Shown here in pieces: positions 36,735 to 45,366 of a DNA stretch of 64,000 bases; positions within the stretch are counted from its first letter, which is position 1, and each line of letters opens with the position of its first letter. Below the pieces are notes generated by a model. That model had not been told where the DNA came from and searched no databases. It saw only the letters and a program-made list of their open reading frames with translations. The stretch comes from Pseudobutyrivibrio ruminis (GTDB lineage Bacteria > Bacillota > Clostridia > Lachnospirales > Lachnospiraceae), in assembly GCA_015057305.1 (NCBI GenBank), contig SVES01000004.1, forward strand, positions 49,527 through 113,526. The letters run 5' to 3'. The translations under genes and the position numbers were made by a program.

Positions 36735-38966
36735 TTAATCTAAATACTTCCTGCTGATTTCCAGTTCTATGCCTTCGGCAGCATTAACTAAAAGATTTAT
36801 TTCGCCCTCTACTCTCTCCATTTCAACCTCTATATCACCACTTTTTGATTGAAAAATGCAGTGCATATGATTCATTGATTTTGGAAGGTAAGGCTCAATA
36901 AGAACCTTTGAAAATCCCGGTGCTTGGCCTTTGATTCCGGCAATACCATTAAAATACCATTCTACAATATGCCCCATCATATCATGGCAATGGCTACGTG
37001 GGTTTGTCTCCCAATATTCGCCAAGTGTCGTCTCACCGTCAAGAATAAATGCATAGTAGCTAGGATGTTGTTCCTTTGTAATACAATCTGCAATCATTTG
37101 ATTCATGCCATATTTTGCTGCTGCCTGAATCACATATGGCAAGCCTACTTCACCAGCAATAAGAGCACCTTCCGATTCAATATTATCTCTTAAACAATCT
37201 GCCACATCAGCTTCTGCATCCTTTGGAACAATTCCCCAGTAAAGAGGAAGTGCCTCAATAGCTTGGGTGGTAACTATCCCATCTTCTCTCTTTTCATAGC
37301 TTCGATAACAGTATTTACCATTAGCAGCCTTAACCAACAGCTTATCATTGTAATTTGTTTTTATAGTATTTGCGTATTTTTCCAGCTCTTGCTTATCTAC
37401 TTCTTTACCAAGTATATCTGCAAACCAGGAAAGTGTAATGGCATCTGCATACAAAAATGCTGTCTCGATGTTTTCTCGTGCAAGCTCACCTTTTGGATTT
37501 CCCCAGTCCCCCAAGCCATGATTAATGAATCCATCCTCATTCACCTTTGTCTTCAGGTGATTTAGATATCTCATACCTGCATCATAGTTTTCCTCAATGA
37601 TTGTTTTGTCACCGTAGAAAAGATAATGCCATCTGGTTCCTAAAATAATAGATGAGCCCCATACAATAATGTCGTAAAAGCTTCCCATTCCAGGCACCGG
37701 AAGCACGTTTGGTATGTAACAAGGGGCTTGTGATGGAACAAGTCCCTCCCCAGGAAAAATAGCATTTCCTTCAAAGTCCTTGAAAGCATCTTCTGCTTTA
37801 TGCTGGCTGTCTCTCATATCATGCAAAAACTTACGCCATAAATCTTTGCCATCCTTCATAAACATGATAGCAGCCCCCATCAAATGGTTTGGCTCCTGCC
37901 ATGCAAAGCGCTCAATTGTAGGACAATCTGTGTGAACGCTAAGCATATTAGCCTCCACAGTTTTCTCAATCATATCGTAAATACGATTATATCTGTCATC
38001 ATCGCAAGAAAAGCTGCCAGAGTTTTTCCATGCTGAAGTTATGGCATCAGCTCTAAGCTCCACCACTTCTGCCTCTCCCTCTACTGCAAAATATCTGCCA
38101 GAGAAATATGTAAATGCTTGCTGCACTTCTTCTATCTCGTCATCCTTTTGCAACTTATAAGTGATGATATTATCTATCAGCATCCAGTTTTTTGCCATTT
38201 GATCCGGCATGCCATTTTCGTCTAGCTTCTCTGCTGGCTTAAAAGATATTTCTGTCCCTGCCTTGCCTTTCACTTTTGCTTTCAGCAAACCGGATATATT
38301 TTGCCCAATATCGTATATACGAATACCGTCTATTTCAGAAATCAGTTTTGCACTATATGTCTTTATTACTTTAATTGGCGGCTGTTCTGGAAGCACCAAC
38401 TTTCCAGTAGGAATATCCTCAGGCTTTACTAAATAAGCATTTTCCCAGTTTCCAACATCATCTCCTATATACTCAGAACCATATACATTGGTGTGCTTTA
38501 TTCTATGTTCCTTTATCTGCCAGGTTTCGTCTGTAAGAATTTCTTCTACACTACCATCAGCATATTCAATCACAAGCCTCATGGAACAAATCAGACACTT
38601 ACCAAATGGCTTATAAGGATTAGGATTTGGTGGCATAAATTCTGGAAAATGAAAGCTATAGCCAAATTCCATATCCCAGTTATACCAACCATTTCCTACT
38701 TCTATAGTAATGTTATGTTCCCCTGGCAAAAGATGGGCAGTCACATCATATTTCTCATACTGAATAGTCTTTCGGTAGTCAGTCCAGCCTGGAGCAAGCA
38801 CAAAGTCAGATACCTTGTCTCCATCTATATAAAAGTTAAACTGGCCAAGGCCAGTAACGCAAACAACTGCTGCTTTTACTGACCCTTTGACCTCTATTTC
38901 CTTTTTTGCCACAAATGGCTTATTTGTATTATTTGTAATCCAATTTCTTAATTCCATATTATTCAT
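36735..38966 (-). CDS. GH78 alpha-L-rhamnosidase-like glycoside hydrolase
   Basis: The product of about 743 residues shows the GH78 layout: a jelly-roll N-terminal domain with GLGQFNFYIDGDKVSD and APGWTDYRKTIQY, DIGQNISG, then an (alpha/alpha)6 barrel with the hallmark SVHTDCPTIERFAWQEPNHL near residue 345, and later LGDWG and TTLGEYWE. The Asp and Glu of DCP..E are kept; where many GH78 enzymes have GWTGD this one has AWQEP, a Glu-containing variant seen in a GH78 subgroup. No signal peptide is present, so imported rhamnosides are cleaved in the cytoplasm. The start (ATG 38966, or TTG 38969) overlaps the symporter gene, so they are coupled. Confidence 0.87.
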   Translation of the reverse strand: MNNMELRNWITNNTNKPFVAKKEIEVKGSVKAAVVCVTGLGQFNFYIDGDKVSDFVLAPGWTDYRKTIQYEKYDVTAHLLPGEHNITIEVGNGWYNWDMEFGYSFHFPEFMPPNPNPYKPFGKCLICSMRLVIEYADGSVEEILTDETWQIKEHRIKHTNVYGSEYIGDDVGNWENAYLVKPEDIPTGKLVLPEQPPIKVIKTYSAKLISEIDGIRIYDIGQNISGLLKAKVKGKAGTEISFKPAEKLDENGMPDQMAKNWMLIDNIITYKLQKDDEIEEVQQAFTYFSGRYFAVEGEAEVVELRADAITSAWKNSGSFSCDDDRYNRIYDMIEKTVEANMLSVHTDCPTIERFAWQEPNHLMGAAIMFMKDGKDLWRKFLHDMRDSQHKAEDAFKDFEGNAIFPGEGLVPSQAPCYIPNVLPVPGMGSFYDIIVWGSSIILGTRWHYLFYGDKTIIEENYDAGMRYLNHLKTKVNEDGFINHGLGDWGNPKGELARENIETAFLYADAITLSWFADILGKEVDKQELEKYANTIKTNYNDKLLVKAANGKYCYRSYEKREDGIVTTQAIEALPLYWGIVPKDAEADVADCLRDNIESEGALIAGEVGLPYVIQAAAKYGMNQMIADCITKEQHPSYYAFILDGETTLGEYWETNPRSHCHDMMGHIVEWYFNGIAGIKGQAPGFSKVLIEPYLPKSMNHMHCIFQSKSGDIEVEMERVEGEINLLVNAAEGIELEISRKYLD

Positions 38967-40314
38967 CAATCGCTTTCAAAGTTTCTTTCATCTTGTTAAT
39001 CTCTCCTCTATGAGGCTCGATAGGATTGAAAATCAAGCACACAATGAGAATAACACAGGTTGCAGCTGGTAATGCAAATCTAAGGCAATTAATAGCAAGC
39101 ATTGCTGAATCTGGCTCCTGTCCAATTGCATTTGCAATATATCCGCTGGCCGCAAGAACAGCAAGCACTCCTGAGCTTACGAGTGTAGAACCACACTTAT
39201 ATGAAAATCCCTTAATTGCAGAAACCATTCCGTTCATGCTGACATTTTCTTTTAGCTGAATATAGTCAATTGTATCATTTACAAAGAAATTAATAAGCGC
39301 CTGCTCCATTGCTGAAAATGCTGTAGCAAGGAATGAACCAACAAACAAAGCTGTCATAGATTTATTTCCAACAAAGAACAGCACCACGTAACAAATAAGT
39401 GTAAGGGACTGTGTCAGTATAAAAGCCTTTGTAACTGTTCCACATACCTTTATTAAAAGAGGCATCAACACCATCATTGATACAAGGGCGCCTATAGAAA
39501 GAACACCCATATATATTCCAATAAGGTCAGGTCGCATAATATAGTACATAATGTAATATACTGATGTTGAAAACATTGCCCCATAGCCTACTGATGACAT
39601 CATCCAAATAATAAGCATAATAATGAGCTTTTTATGTCTGCCAAATACTTTTAAATCCTCAAAAACTGAACGTCCATCTGATGCAACTCTGTATCTTTCC
39701 TTTGTTGTTTTAAACAACCAAATATTCGCGATGATTGCAAGGGCACCATAGATTAGCATTAATGGTGCATAGCTTCCAAAAAAGCCCACAAAGCTTGTTG
39801 TGAATGTGGAAGCTATCGTAAATGCGATAGCAACTGAAATCATTCCAAGTGTTACAGCATTACCTCTTTCTTTGTCATTCTTTGTAACAGCAGGAATAAG
39901 TGCCATCTGAGGCATTGTAAGTGCTGTTACACCCATACCATAAAGTATATAAAAAACGCCAATGTATAAAATCTTCTGTCCATTAGTTAATCCTGATGGA
40001 TTTAAAAATAACAGGAATGATACTAATGTAAGAACCGCTGGAACCCAAAGTAAATATGGTCTAAATGAACCATACTTAGTCTTAGTTCTATCACAAATTC
40101 CTCCCATGATAGGATCATTTATAGCATCCCACAATGTTGCAATCAGCATAATAACAGATGCTGCAGCAGCAGGAATCATTACTGTGTCTGTCATGAAATT
40201 TGAAAAGTAGCTGGCCACTGTGGCTTGAATTAGCATAAAGCCACCACCCTGTGACAGAGCATAGGCTAGTGAAGTACTTTTCGTGTAACCTGAATGTTTC
40301 TCTTGATTTTCCAT
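38959..40314 (-). CDS. GPH-family (MelB-like) sugar/glycoside:cation symporter
   Basis: The 451-residue product has twelve membrane helices and GPH hallmarks: SLAYALSQGGGFMLIQ near the start, LWDAINDPIMGGICDRTKTKYGSFRPYLLW (about 60-90) with the acidic residues that bind cation and sugar in MelB, and GYGAMFSTSVYYIMYY. GGAGGG precedes the ATG. It should import the glycoside cleaved by the GH78 enzyme downstream. It is divergent from the AraC-GH43 pair. Confidence 0.93.
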   Translation of the reverse strand: MENQEKHSGYTKSTSLAYALSQGGGFMLIQATVASYFSNFMTDTVMIPAAAASVIMLIATLWDAINDPIMGGICDRTKTKYGSFRPYLLWVPAVLTLVSFLLFLNPSGLTNGQKILYIGVFYILYGMGVTALTMPQMALIPAVTKNDKERGNAVTLGMISVAIAFTIASTFTTSFVGFFGSYAPLMLIYGALAIIANIWLFKTTKERYRVASDGRSVFEDLKVFGRHKKLIIMLIIWMMSSVGYGAMFSTSVYYIMYYIMRPDLIGIYMGVLSIGALVSMMVLMPLLIKVCGTVTKAFILTQSLTLICYVVLFFVGNKSMTALFVGSFLATAFSAMEQALINFFVNDTIDYIQLKENVSMNGMVSAIKGFSYKCGSTLVSSGVLAVLAASGYIANAIGQEPDSAMLAINCLRFALPAATCVILIVCLIFNPIEPHRGEINKMKETLKAIDE

Positions 40315-40386
40315 TTTTACCCTCCTAATACCTAAGCTTAATTGCTTTTGTAACCTAAGAATAACAACTTAAATACAATTGGTCTT

Positions 40387-40407
40387 TAACATATTGCGAC
40401 AATGTTA
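40387..40407. promoter_or_regulatory. Inverted repeat in the divergent GPH/AraC promoter region
   Basis: TAACAT (40387-40392) and ATGTTA (40402-40407) flank ATTGCGACA, itself part of ATTG-CGA-CAAT. It sits between the two divergent starts and is a candidate AraC operator; the 188-base gap holds no gene. Confidence 0.4.
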
Positions 40408-40502
40408 TTGGCAAAATCGGACATAAACTTTTCAACTTATTGATTTATAATTTATCACTAGATATTATTACTATAGTAGTTCTTTCGTTTAGGAGAAAAC
40501 AA

Positions 40503-41528
40503 ATGATTCCACTAAATCCAATAGAACAAACACTAAAAAACATTTGTGATGCTAATCCAGAAATCTACAATGTTCATTATTTAAGTGATGATGATTTCAA
40601 CGAGATAACCCGCCGTATTGGCTTGAATTTAAAGGCAATTTTAGATTTGCCCTTTGATGACTCCCTTACAGAGGACGATTTCTTTGAGGCGGGAGAAAAT
40701 GTTTCTCTACTTACTCATGCTAGATATTTGCCTCCATTAATTCACAAGCATGTATTCTTTGAAATGATATATGTCAGAGAAGGAAACTGCATCAATTACC
40801 TAAACAATAGAGAATATAATTTGTCAAAAGGTGACATTTGCATAATTGCACCAAACCATAGCCATGCTCTTTATGCTTTTGCAGATAATGTAAATGTAAT
40901 AAACATACAGATGCGAAAAAGCACCTTCGAAAGTTCCTTTTTTGACATACTAAAGGAGAAGGATATTTTATCAGATTTTTTCATGCATGGGCTCCATGAT
41001 ATGACAGGAAATGCCTGCCTTACCTTTAGAACTGGCGATGATGAATTACTCTATAAAATGTCTGAAGCCATGCTTAATGAAATCAACAACCATTATAAAT
41101 ATCGCGGCAAAATGCTAGACTCTCTGGTTTCCACATTTTTAATTCATCTTTTAAGGGAGCATGAAAAGGATATTGTGGTTTCACCAGAATCAAAAGCCAA
41201 AAATGATGACAACCTTATTCTCATGCTGCAATATATCCAAAGCAACTATGCCACTCTTTCACTGACTGAGCTTTCCAGGTTCTTTGGCTATAGCACTAGG
41301 CATGTGTCCAGATTGCTAAAAGAAAGCACGGGAAAAAGCTATGCAGACATTATAAAGGAGCTACGCATGAAAAATGCAGCAAAGCTTCTTACAAATCCCA
41401 ATAATACAATTGCTGATGTGATGGAAGCCGTTGGCTATTCTGACATAAGCACTTTTTATAAGGCATTCAGTAGCTATTATAATGATTCACCTGCCAATTA
41501 CAGAAGCAAATATCAAAAGCGTCAATGA
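40503..41528 (+). CDS. AraC-family transcriptional regulator (cupin sensor)
   Basis: The product of about 341 residues has an N-terminal cupin-like sensor (HKHVFFEMIYVREGNCINYL, then GDICIIAPNHSHALY) and a C-terminal double HTH (LTELSRFFGYSTRHVSRLLK; IADVMEAVGYSDISTFYKAF). The start at 40503 has AGGAG 7-8 bases upstream; a start at 40440 would add a hydrophobic stretch not seen in the family. It is transcribed with the GH43 gene and away from the GPH/GH78 operon, the usual arrangement for a local sugar-responsive regulator. Confidence 0.92.
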   Translation: MIPLNPIEQTLKNICDANPEIYNVHYLSDDDFNEITRRIGLNLKAILDLPFDDSLTEDDFFEAGENVSLLTHARYLPPLIHKHVFFEMIYVREGNCINYLNNREYNLSKGDICIIAPNHSHALYAFADNVNVINIQMRKSTFESSFFDILKEKDILSDFFMHGLHDMTGNACLTFRTGDDELLYKMSEAMLNEINNHYKYRGKMLDSLVSTFLIHLLREHEKDIVVSPESKAKNDDNLILMLQYIQSNYATLSLTELSRFFGYSTRHVSRLLKESTGKSYADIIKELRMKNAAKLLTNPNNTIADVMEAVGYSDISTFYKAFSSYYNDSPANYRSKYQKRQ

Positions 41529-41539
41529 AAGGATTTATT

Positions 41540-42445
41540 ATGAAAAGAAATAACATTAACATCAGAGATCCATTTGTTTTAGCTGACAATGGTAAATACT
41601 ATCTATATGGTACCAGAAGTGACACCTGCTGGGGTGAAGCCTTTGGCTTTGACTGCTATGTCTCAGAGGATTTAAAAGAATTTGAAGGACCTATCGAGAT
41701 TTTCAAAAGACCCGATGATTTCTTTGCAACCACAAACTACTGGGCTCCTGAGTGCTATAAAGTAAATGGAAAATACTATCTTGTGACAACTCTTGGTGGC
41801 GCAGATTTCAAAAAAGGAATATACGTACTCAAATCAGACTCACCAACCGGACCATTTGAGCTTTACTCTAAAAAGCTGACTCCTGAAAATTGGACCTGCA
41901 TAGATGGAACCCTTTATTTTGAAGATAATAAAGTTTATCTCATATTTTCCCATTCCTTTGAGGATGCCTTTGATGGCACCGGAAATGCCGATGGAGATTT
42001 TTGTATTCAAGAAATATCAGCAGATTTATCATCAGCTCTAACTGAACCCAAAGTGCTATTCTCTCCAAAAGATGCTGCTTGGGCAAAACCAGTTCCATTT
42101 GCAAAGGCTGAATTTGGCATAGATGGAAACTGTTATTTCAGCGATGGGCCAAGTTTAATACAAACAGATTGCGGAAAATTATTTATGATTATATCCAGCT
42201 GGAGTGCCCACAGCTACGCCGTAGGCCTGGCAATCTCAGGATCTGGAAAAGTAAATGGTCCTTGGAAACTATTAGATGAACCACTCTACCCTGAAAACGG
42301 CGGGCATGGAATGTTCTTTAAGACAATTGATAATAAACTGGCCTTTACTCTACACTTTCCAAATGACAAATATGCAGAGCGACCACATTTTTGGTATGTA
42401 AATGAGGTAAATGATTGCTTAGTCTTAGGTAATGAAATCCTGTAA
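41540..42445 (+). CDS. GH43-family glycoside hydrolase
   Basis: The 301-residue product has the five-bladed propeller pattern of GH43: NIRDPFVL with the catalytic-base Asp at residue 10, YWAPECY, and CIDGTLYF with Asp 122. In place of the common EGP general-acid motif it has SDGPSL (Asp 202); Asp in that place occurs in some GH43 subgroups, so activity is plausible. The start at 41540 has AAAGGA 7 bases upstream. No signal peptide is seen. With the rhamnosidase and symporter it points to intracellular breakdown of a mixed rhamnose/arabinose- or xylose-bearing plant glycoside. Confidence 0.88.
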   Translation: MKRNNINIRDPFVLADNGKYYLYGTRSDTCWGEAFGFDCYVSEDLKEFEGPIEIFKRPDDFFATTNYWAPECYKVNGKYYLVTTLGGADFKKGIYVLKSDSPTGPFELYSKKLTPENWTCIDGTLYFEDNKVYLIFSHSFEDAFDGTGNADGDFCIQEISADLSSALTEPKVLFSPKDAAWAKPVPFAKAEFGIDGNCYFSDGPSLIQTDCGKLFMIISSWSAHSYAVGLAISGSGKVNGPWKLLDEPLYPENGGHGMFFKTIDNKLAFTLHFPNDKYAERPHFWYVNEVNDCLVLGNEIL

Positions 42446-42630
42446 CAGCTTTCACCTTCGCAAGAAGAATGCCCTATTTAGCATTTAATTAATTCCTCTA
42501 AAGTAATTGGTTGTAAATAATACATCAAAATTTAATCTAAAACCAAAAAAGCTCCATTTTTGCCCAAAAATCCGGAAAATGGTTGTAATTAAATAGTCAT
42601 TTACCAATGTACAACCTTTTTTAGCAAAAA
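42446..42630. repeat. Intergenic region with repeated GGTTGTAA units and nested hairpins
   Basis: TGGTTGTAA occurs near 42508, at 42580 and at 42632, with inverted copies TACAACC (42610-42616) and TTACAACC (42661-42668). CCATTTT (42554-42560)/AAAATGG (42576-42582) and GGTTGTA (42581-42587)/TACAACC form further stems; the latter is followed by six T on the plus strand. No credible gene is present. Confidence 0.55.
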
Positions 42631-42680
42631 ATGGTTGTAAAAGAAAAAATACATCTTCTTTTACAACCATAACTTTTTTT
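42617..42680. terminator. Strong bidirectional terminator between convergent GH43 and decarboxylase operons
   Basis: A perfect 15-bp stem (42631-42645 with 42656-42670) has a T-run after it on both strands: eight T from 42674 on plus, and six T within 42617-42630 on minus. It ends the GH43 and the lpdD-like transcripts. Confidence 0.9.
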
Positions 42681-42702
42681 TGAACTATGTATTTGTGCAA
42701 AT

Positions 42703-43095
42703 CTAAAAATCTTTTTTTTCTTCTGCTTCTAATAAACTACAAACAAAATCTTTGCTTTCTTCCAATATAAGGTTTAAAAGACTATAACTAGCTTCAACCA
42801 CTTCCGCAATCTGCTCTTTTGTAATTACATCATAGTGAATTCCTGCAGATACAACTACAGGTATATGGTAACTTTTAAACAATTCCTTAGCCCAAGTTTC
42901 CGAGATAATAGTCTCCTTGTGTTCTGGAAATGTAATAGTTGTAATTTTGCCAGATTCATCTACTGCTGTAACAGCCCCTATGTGTGATTTGTCACCTCCG
43001 GCTAATGTCACCGTCAAGCCATTATCCGTATATACGATAATTGCCTTGATTTCTTTATTTAATATCATGCAGCTTTTTTCTAAAACATTTATCAT
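42703..43095 (-). CDS. lpdD: LpdD-like prenylated-FMN chaperone subunit of hydroxyaryl decarboxylase
   Basis: The 130-residue product has the features of the LpdD family: GLTVTLAGGDKSHIGAV, a FPEHKE turn, and VVSAGIHYDVITKEQI near residue 95. In Lactobacillus, lpdD lies with the gallate decarboxylase gene lpdC and is thought to handle the prenylated flavin. The ATG at 43095 has AGGAG 8 bases upstream; a start at 43125 would overlap the previous gene and add residues with no family match. The length agrees with about 126 in Lactobacillus. It is third in the UbiD-UbiX-LpdD operon. Confidence 0.78.
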   Translation of the reverse strand: MINVLEKSCMILNKEIKAIIVYTDNGLTVTLAGGDKSHIGAVTAVDESGKITTITFPEHKETIISETWAKELFKSYHIPVVVSAGIHYDVITKEQIAEVVEASYSLLNLILEESKDFVCSLLEAEEKKDF

Positions 43096-43112
43096 AATGA
43101 CTGCTCCTATAA

Positions 43113-43679
43113 TTAAGGGTTCCATCTTTTCAAACCTGCATCAATGTCAAACCTGTCAAGAATTCGTCCCACAATCTGTTTTTCCACATCATCTAAACTC
43201 TGAGGGTGTGAATAATAGCTTATTACAGGTGGCAAAATAAAAACTCCTGGTAGTCCAGCCAAGTAAGCCATATTATCCAAATGAACCTTTGATAGAGGGG
43301 ATTCTCTTGTAACTAATATAAGCTTCCGTTGTTCTTTCAAAACTACATCTGCAGCTCTAAGTAACAGATTGTCAGAATAACCATGTGCTATTCCTGCCAC
43401 AGTTTTCATACTACAAGGACATACCACCATTCCAATGGTTTTATATGTTCCGCTGGCAATTGCAGCGCCAATATTTTTTACATCATAAATAACATCTGCC
43501 TTGGAGCAAAATTGGCTTACTGACATGCCACACTCTTCTTCTATTGTCATTTCACCACCACGGGTGATTACAAGGTGTGATTCAACGTCAGGCACTTTTT
43601 TCAATTCGTCTAATAGTCTAGGAGCCAGCGGCGCTCCAGATGCACCGCTAACTCCTACAATAATTCTTTTCTTTTGCAT
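43113..43679 (-). CDS. lpdB: UbiX/LpdB-type flavin prenyltransferase
   Basis: The 188-residue product is a flavin prenyltransferase by motif: GVSGASGAPLAPRLL at the start for FMN phosphate, CPCSMKTVAGIAHGYSDNL, and TRESPLSKVHLDNM. The length equals LpdB (187). It makes prenylated FMN from FMN and a dimethylallyl phosphate for the neighbouring UbiD-type enzyme. Its ribosome site is weak. Its place right after the decarboxylase gene argues for dedicated supply to that enzyme and not ubiquinone synthesis, which this kind of anaerobe lacks. Confidence 0.92.
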   Translation of the reverse strand: MQKKRIIVGVSGASGAPLAPRLLDELKKVPDVESHLVITRGGEMTIEEECGMSVSQFCSKADVIYDVKNIGAAIASGTYKTIGMVVCPCSMKTVAGIAHGYSDNLLLRAADVVLKEQRKLILVTRESPLSKVHLDNMAYLAGLPGVFILPPVISYYSHPQSLDDVEKQIVGRILDRFDIDAGLKRWNP

Positions 43680-43752
43680 ACTAAGATACCAATGGAAGCA
43701 CTACACTTACCAAATTACACCAATTGGCATGATATCATCCTCTCTCTAAAAT

Positions 43753-45246
43753 TTAAAAATCAAAATCTGGCAACCACTTCTTAGGATCCACCTCTAAGAA
43801 CTTGCATCTTTCAAACTCGTCCTTAAGTGTAAATGGTACTGTACAATCAAAGATTGCTTTACATGCAATTCCATGAACCCTAATTGATGGATCAAATGCA
43901 GGGTCATTACTTGGGTCAAGCACATGTGTATGTACTCCTGGTAGAGGAATAAAATCCACATCCCCTTGGAATCTGGTTGTCATTGCCCACATTACATCAG
44001 ACATATCAAATATATCAACATCCTCGTCAACAAGGAACACATGCTTCATTTCTGAAAATGCAGAGAATGCCAAAAGTGCAGCCTGACGTTGACGTCCTTC
44101 ATCATTGATGTTGTTCTTTCTAAACTGGATGATAGATACAAACTTTCCGCCACCACATGGAGCTGCATGAACATTTACAAGGCGACCTGGCATAGCACGC
44201 TCAACTAAGTCAATTACTGAAGCCTCTGTTGGAATACCCGCCATTGAAACATGCTCGTGGCTAGGTCCAATGCAGCTTTCCATAATAGGATTCTTTCTTG
44301 TTGTAACTGCCTTTACCTTGATAACTGGAAGATAATTAGGTAGATTATCCCCCTTTGCCTCTCCTGTGTAGCCTGGGAATTCTGGCATTGCCTTTCCAGT
44401 ATCAGAATTAATATCCTCACGCATTGTAAGTCCAGGAGTAAGCTCTCCCTCGATTACATATTCAGCTCTTGCAATACACCGCTCATTAATAGATACACAC
44501 TTTGCCAATTCAACAGGCTTACCTCTAAGAGCTCCTGCAATCTGAAGCTCATTAAAGCCATAAGGTGTTGTTGGTGGCTCGAAGCCCGCTGACATATAAA
44601 TAGCAGGGTCAAGTCCAATTGAAACTGAAATAGGTAAAGGCTTATTTGCCTTTAATGCTTTATCCCACATAGCTCCAATGTGACGGCTACCTGGGGTAAT
44701 CCACATCGTCATTTCATCCTTTGACTGGATGCAAAGACGATGAATTGTTACATCAGATACATCTGGGTCTTCTGGATCTGTAGCCATGCAAAGTCCCATT
44801 GTGACATATGGACCTGCATCCTCTGGAGTATTTGTTGGGGCAGGTACAAGTTTTCTCAAATCAAAATCAGGATCTGTAACCTTATGCACAACCTCCTGAC
44901 AAGGAGCATCCCCTGTAAAATCCACTGGTGGAATAGTATTTTTTACTGCATCTCTAAGCTTCCAGCCAAGAGTCTTGTAATCAGTGTCAAGAAGCAAGCC
45001 TACTCTCTTTCTGCTAGAAAGAATACCGATTGCCACCTTTGTATCAGGGAATCCCTTTATATTGTTGAAAACCATTGCTGGTCCGTCCTCCTTTGTAGGA
45101 CGCATTACAGTTCCACCAGAACCTACATATCTGTAAATACCTGAAATTTCTGCATTTGGATCAGCTTCTACATCTGTCTCTACAAGCTGATCTGGCTGAG
45201 TTTTCAAAAAATCAATGGCACTTCTCAAATCATTAATTTCAATCAT
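43753..45246 (-). CDS. lpdC: UbiD-family (LpdC-like) prenyl-FMN-dependent decarboxylase
   Basis: The 497-residue product matches UbiD-family length and order: SGIYRYVGSGGTVMRP near 36-50, the conserved HRLCI...PGSRHIGAMWDKA (169-196), ELQIAGALRGKPVELAKC (233-250) and ARAEYVIEGELTPG (259-272), which carry the metal- and flavin-site residues. LpdC of L. plantarum (about 490) decarboxylates gallate and protocatechuate and has the same two partners. The reaction would be removal of CO2 from a hydroxybenzoate. Phenylacrylate, vanillate or 4-hydroxybenzoate specificity cannot be excluded. A TATAAT at 45293-45298 upstream may be its own -10. Confidence 0.9.
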   Translation of the reverse strand: MIEINDLRSAIDFLKTQPDQLVETDVEADPNAEISGIYRYVGSGGTVMRPTKEDGPAMVFNNIKGFPDTKVAIGILSSRKRVGLLLDTDYKTLGWKLRDAVKNTIPPVDFTGDAPCQEVVHKVTDPDFDLRKLVPAPTNTPEDAGPYVTMGLCMATDPEDPDVSDVTIHRLCIQSKDEMTMWITPGSRHIGAMWDKALKANKPLPISVSIGLDPAIYMSAGFEPPTTPYGFNELQIAGALRGKPVELAKCVSINERCIARAEYVIEGELTPGLTMREDINSDTGKAMPEFPGYTGEAKGDNLPNYLPVIKVKAVTTRKNPIMESCIGPSHEHVSMAGIPTEASVIDLVERAMPGRLVNVHAAPCGGGKFVSIIQFRKNNINDEGRQRQAALLAFSAFSEMKHVFLVDEDVDIFDMSDVMWAMTTRFQGDVDFIPLPGVHTHVLDPSNDPAFDPSIRVHGIACKAIFDCTVPFTLKDEFERCKFLEVDPKKWLPDFDF

Positions 45247-45314
45247 ATTTCTTCTCCTATCCTATATTCCAATCTCGACTTTTATATTGAGAATTATAGA
45301 GCCGAAACTCCTAT

Positions 45315-45359
45315 AAAAAAATTCCATTTTAAGAACTCATTAAGTCTAAAATGGAATTT
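45315..45359 (-). terminator. Intrinsic terminator between FMN-dehydrogenase and UbiD genes
   Basis: AAATTCCATTTTA/TAAAATGGAATTT is a perfect 13-bp stem (45319-45331 with 45347-45359), followed by seven T on the minus strand. It ends the module 3 main transcript and leaves the lpdC-lpdB-lpdD-like genes as a separate or attenuated unit. Confidence 0.85.
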
Positions 45360-45366
45360 ATTTTAT

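Noticed and set aside
42485..42700. Minus-strand reading frame of 71 codons
   Set aside because: It lies wholly in the hairpin/terminator region, has no ribosome site and no recognisable protein features.
43113..45246. UbiD/UbiX for ubiquinone biosynthesis
   Set aside because: No other quinone genes are present, and the third gene is LpdD-like, which goes with hydroxybenzoate decarboxylation.
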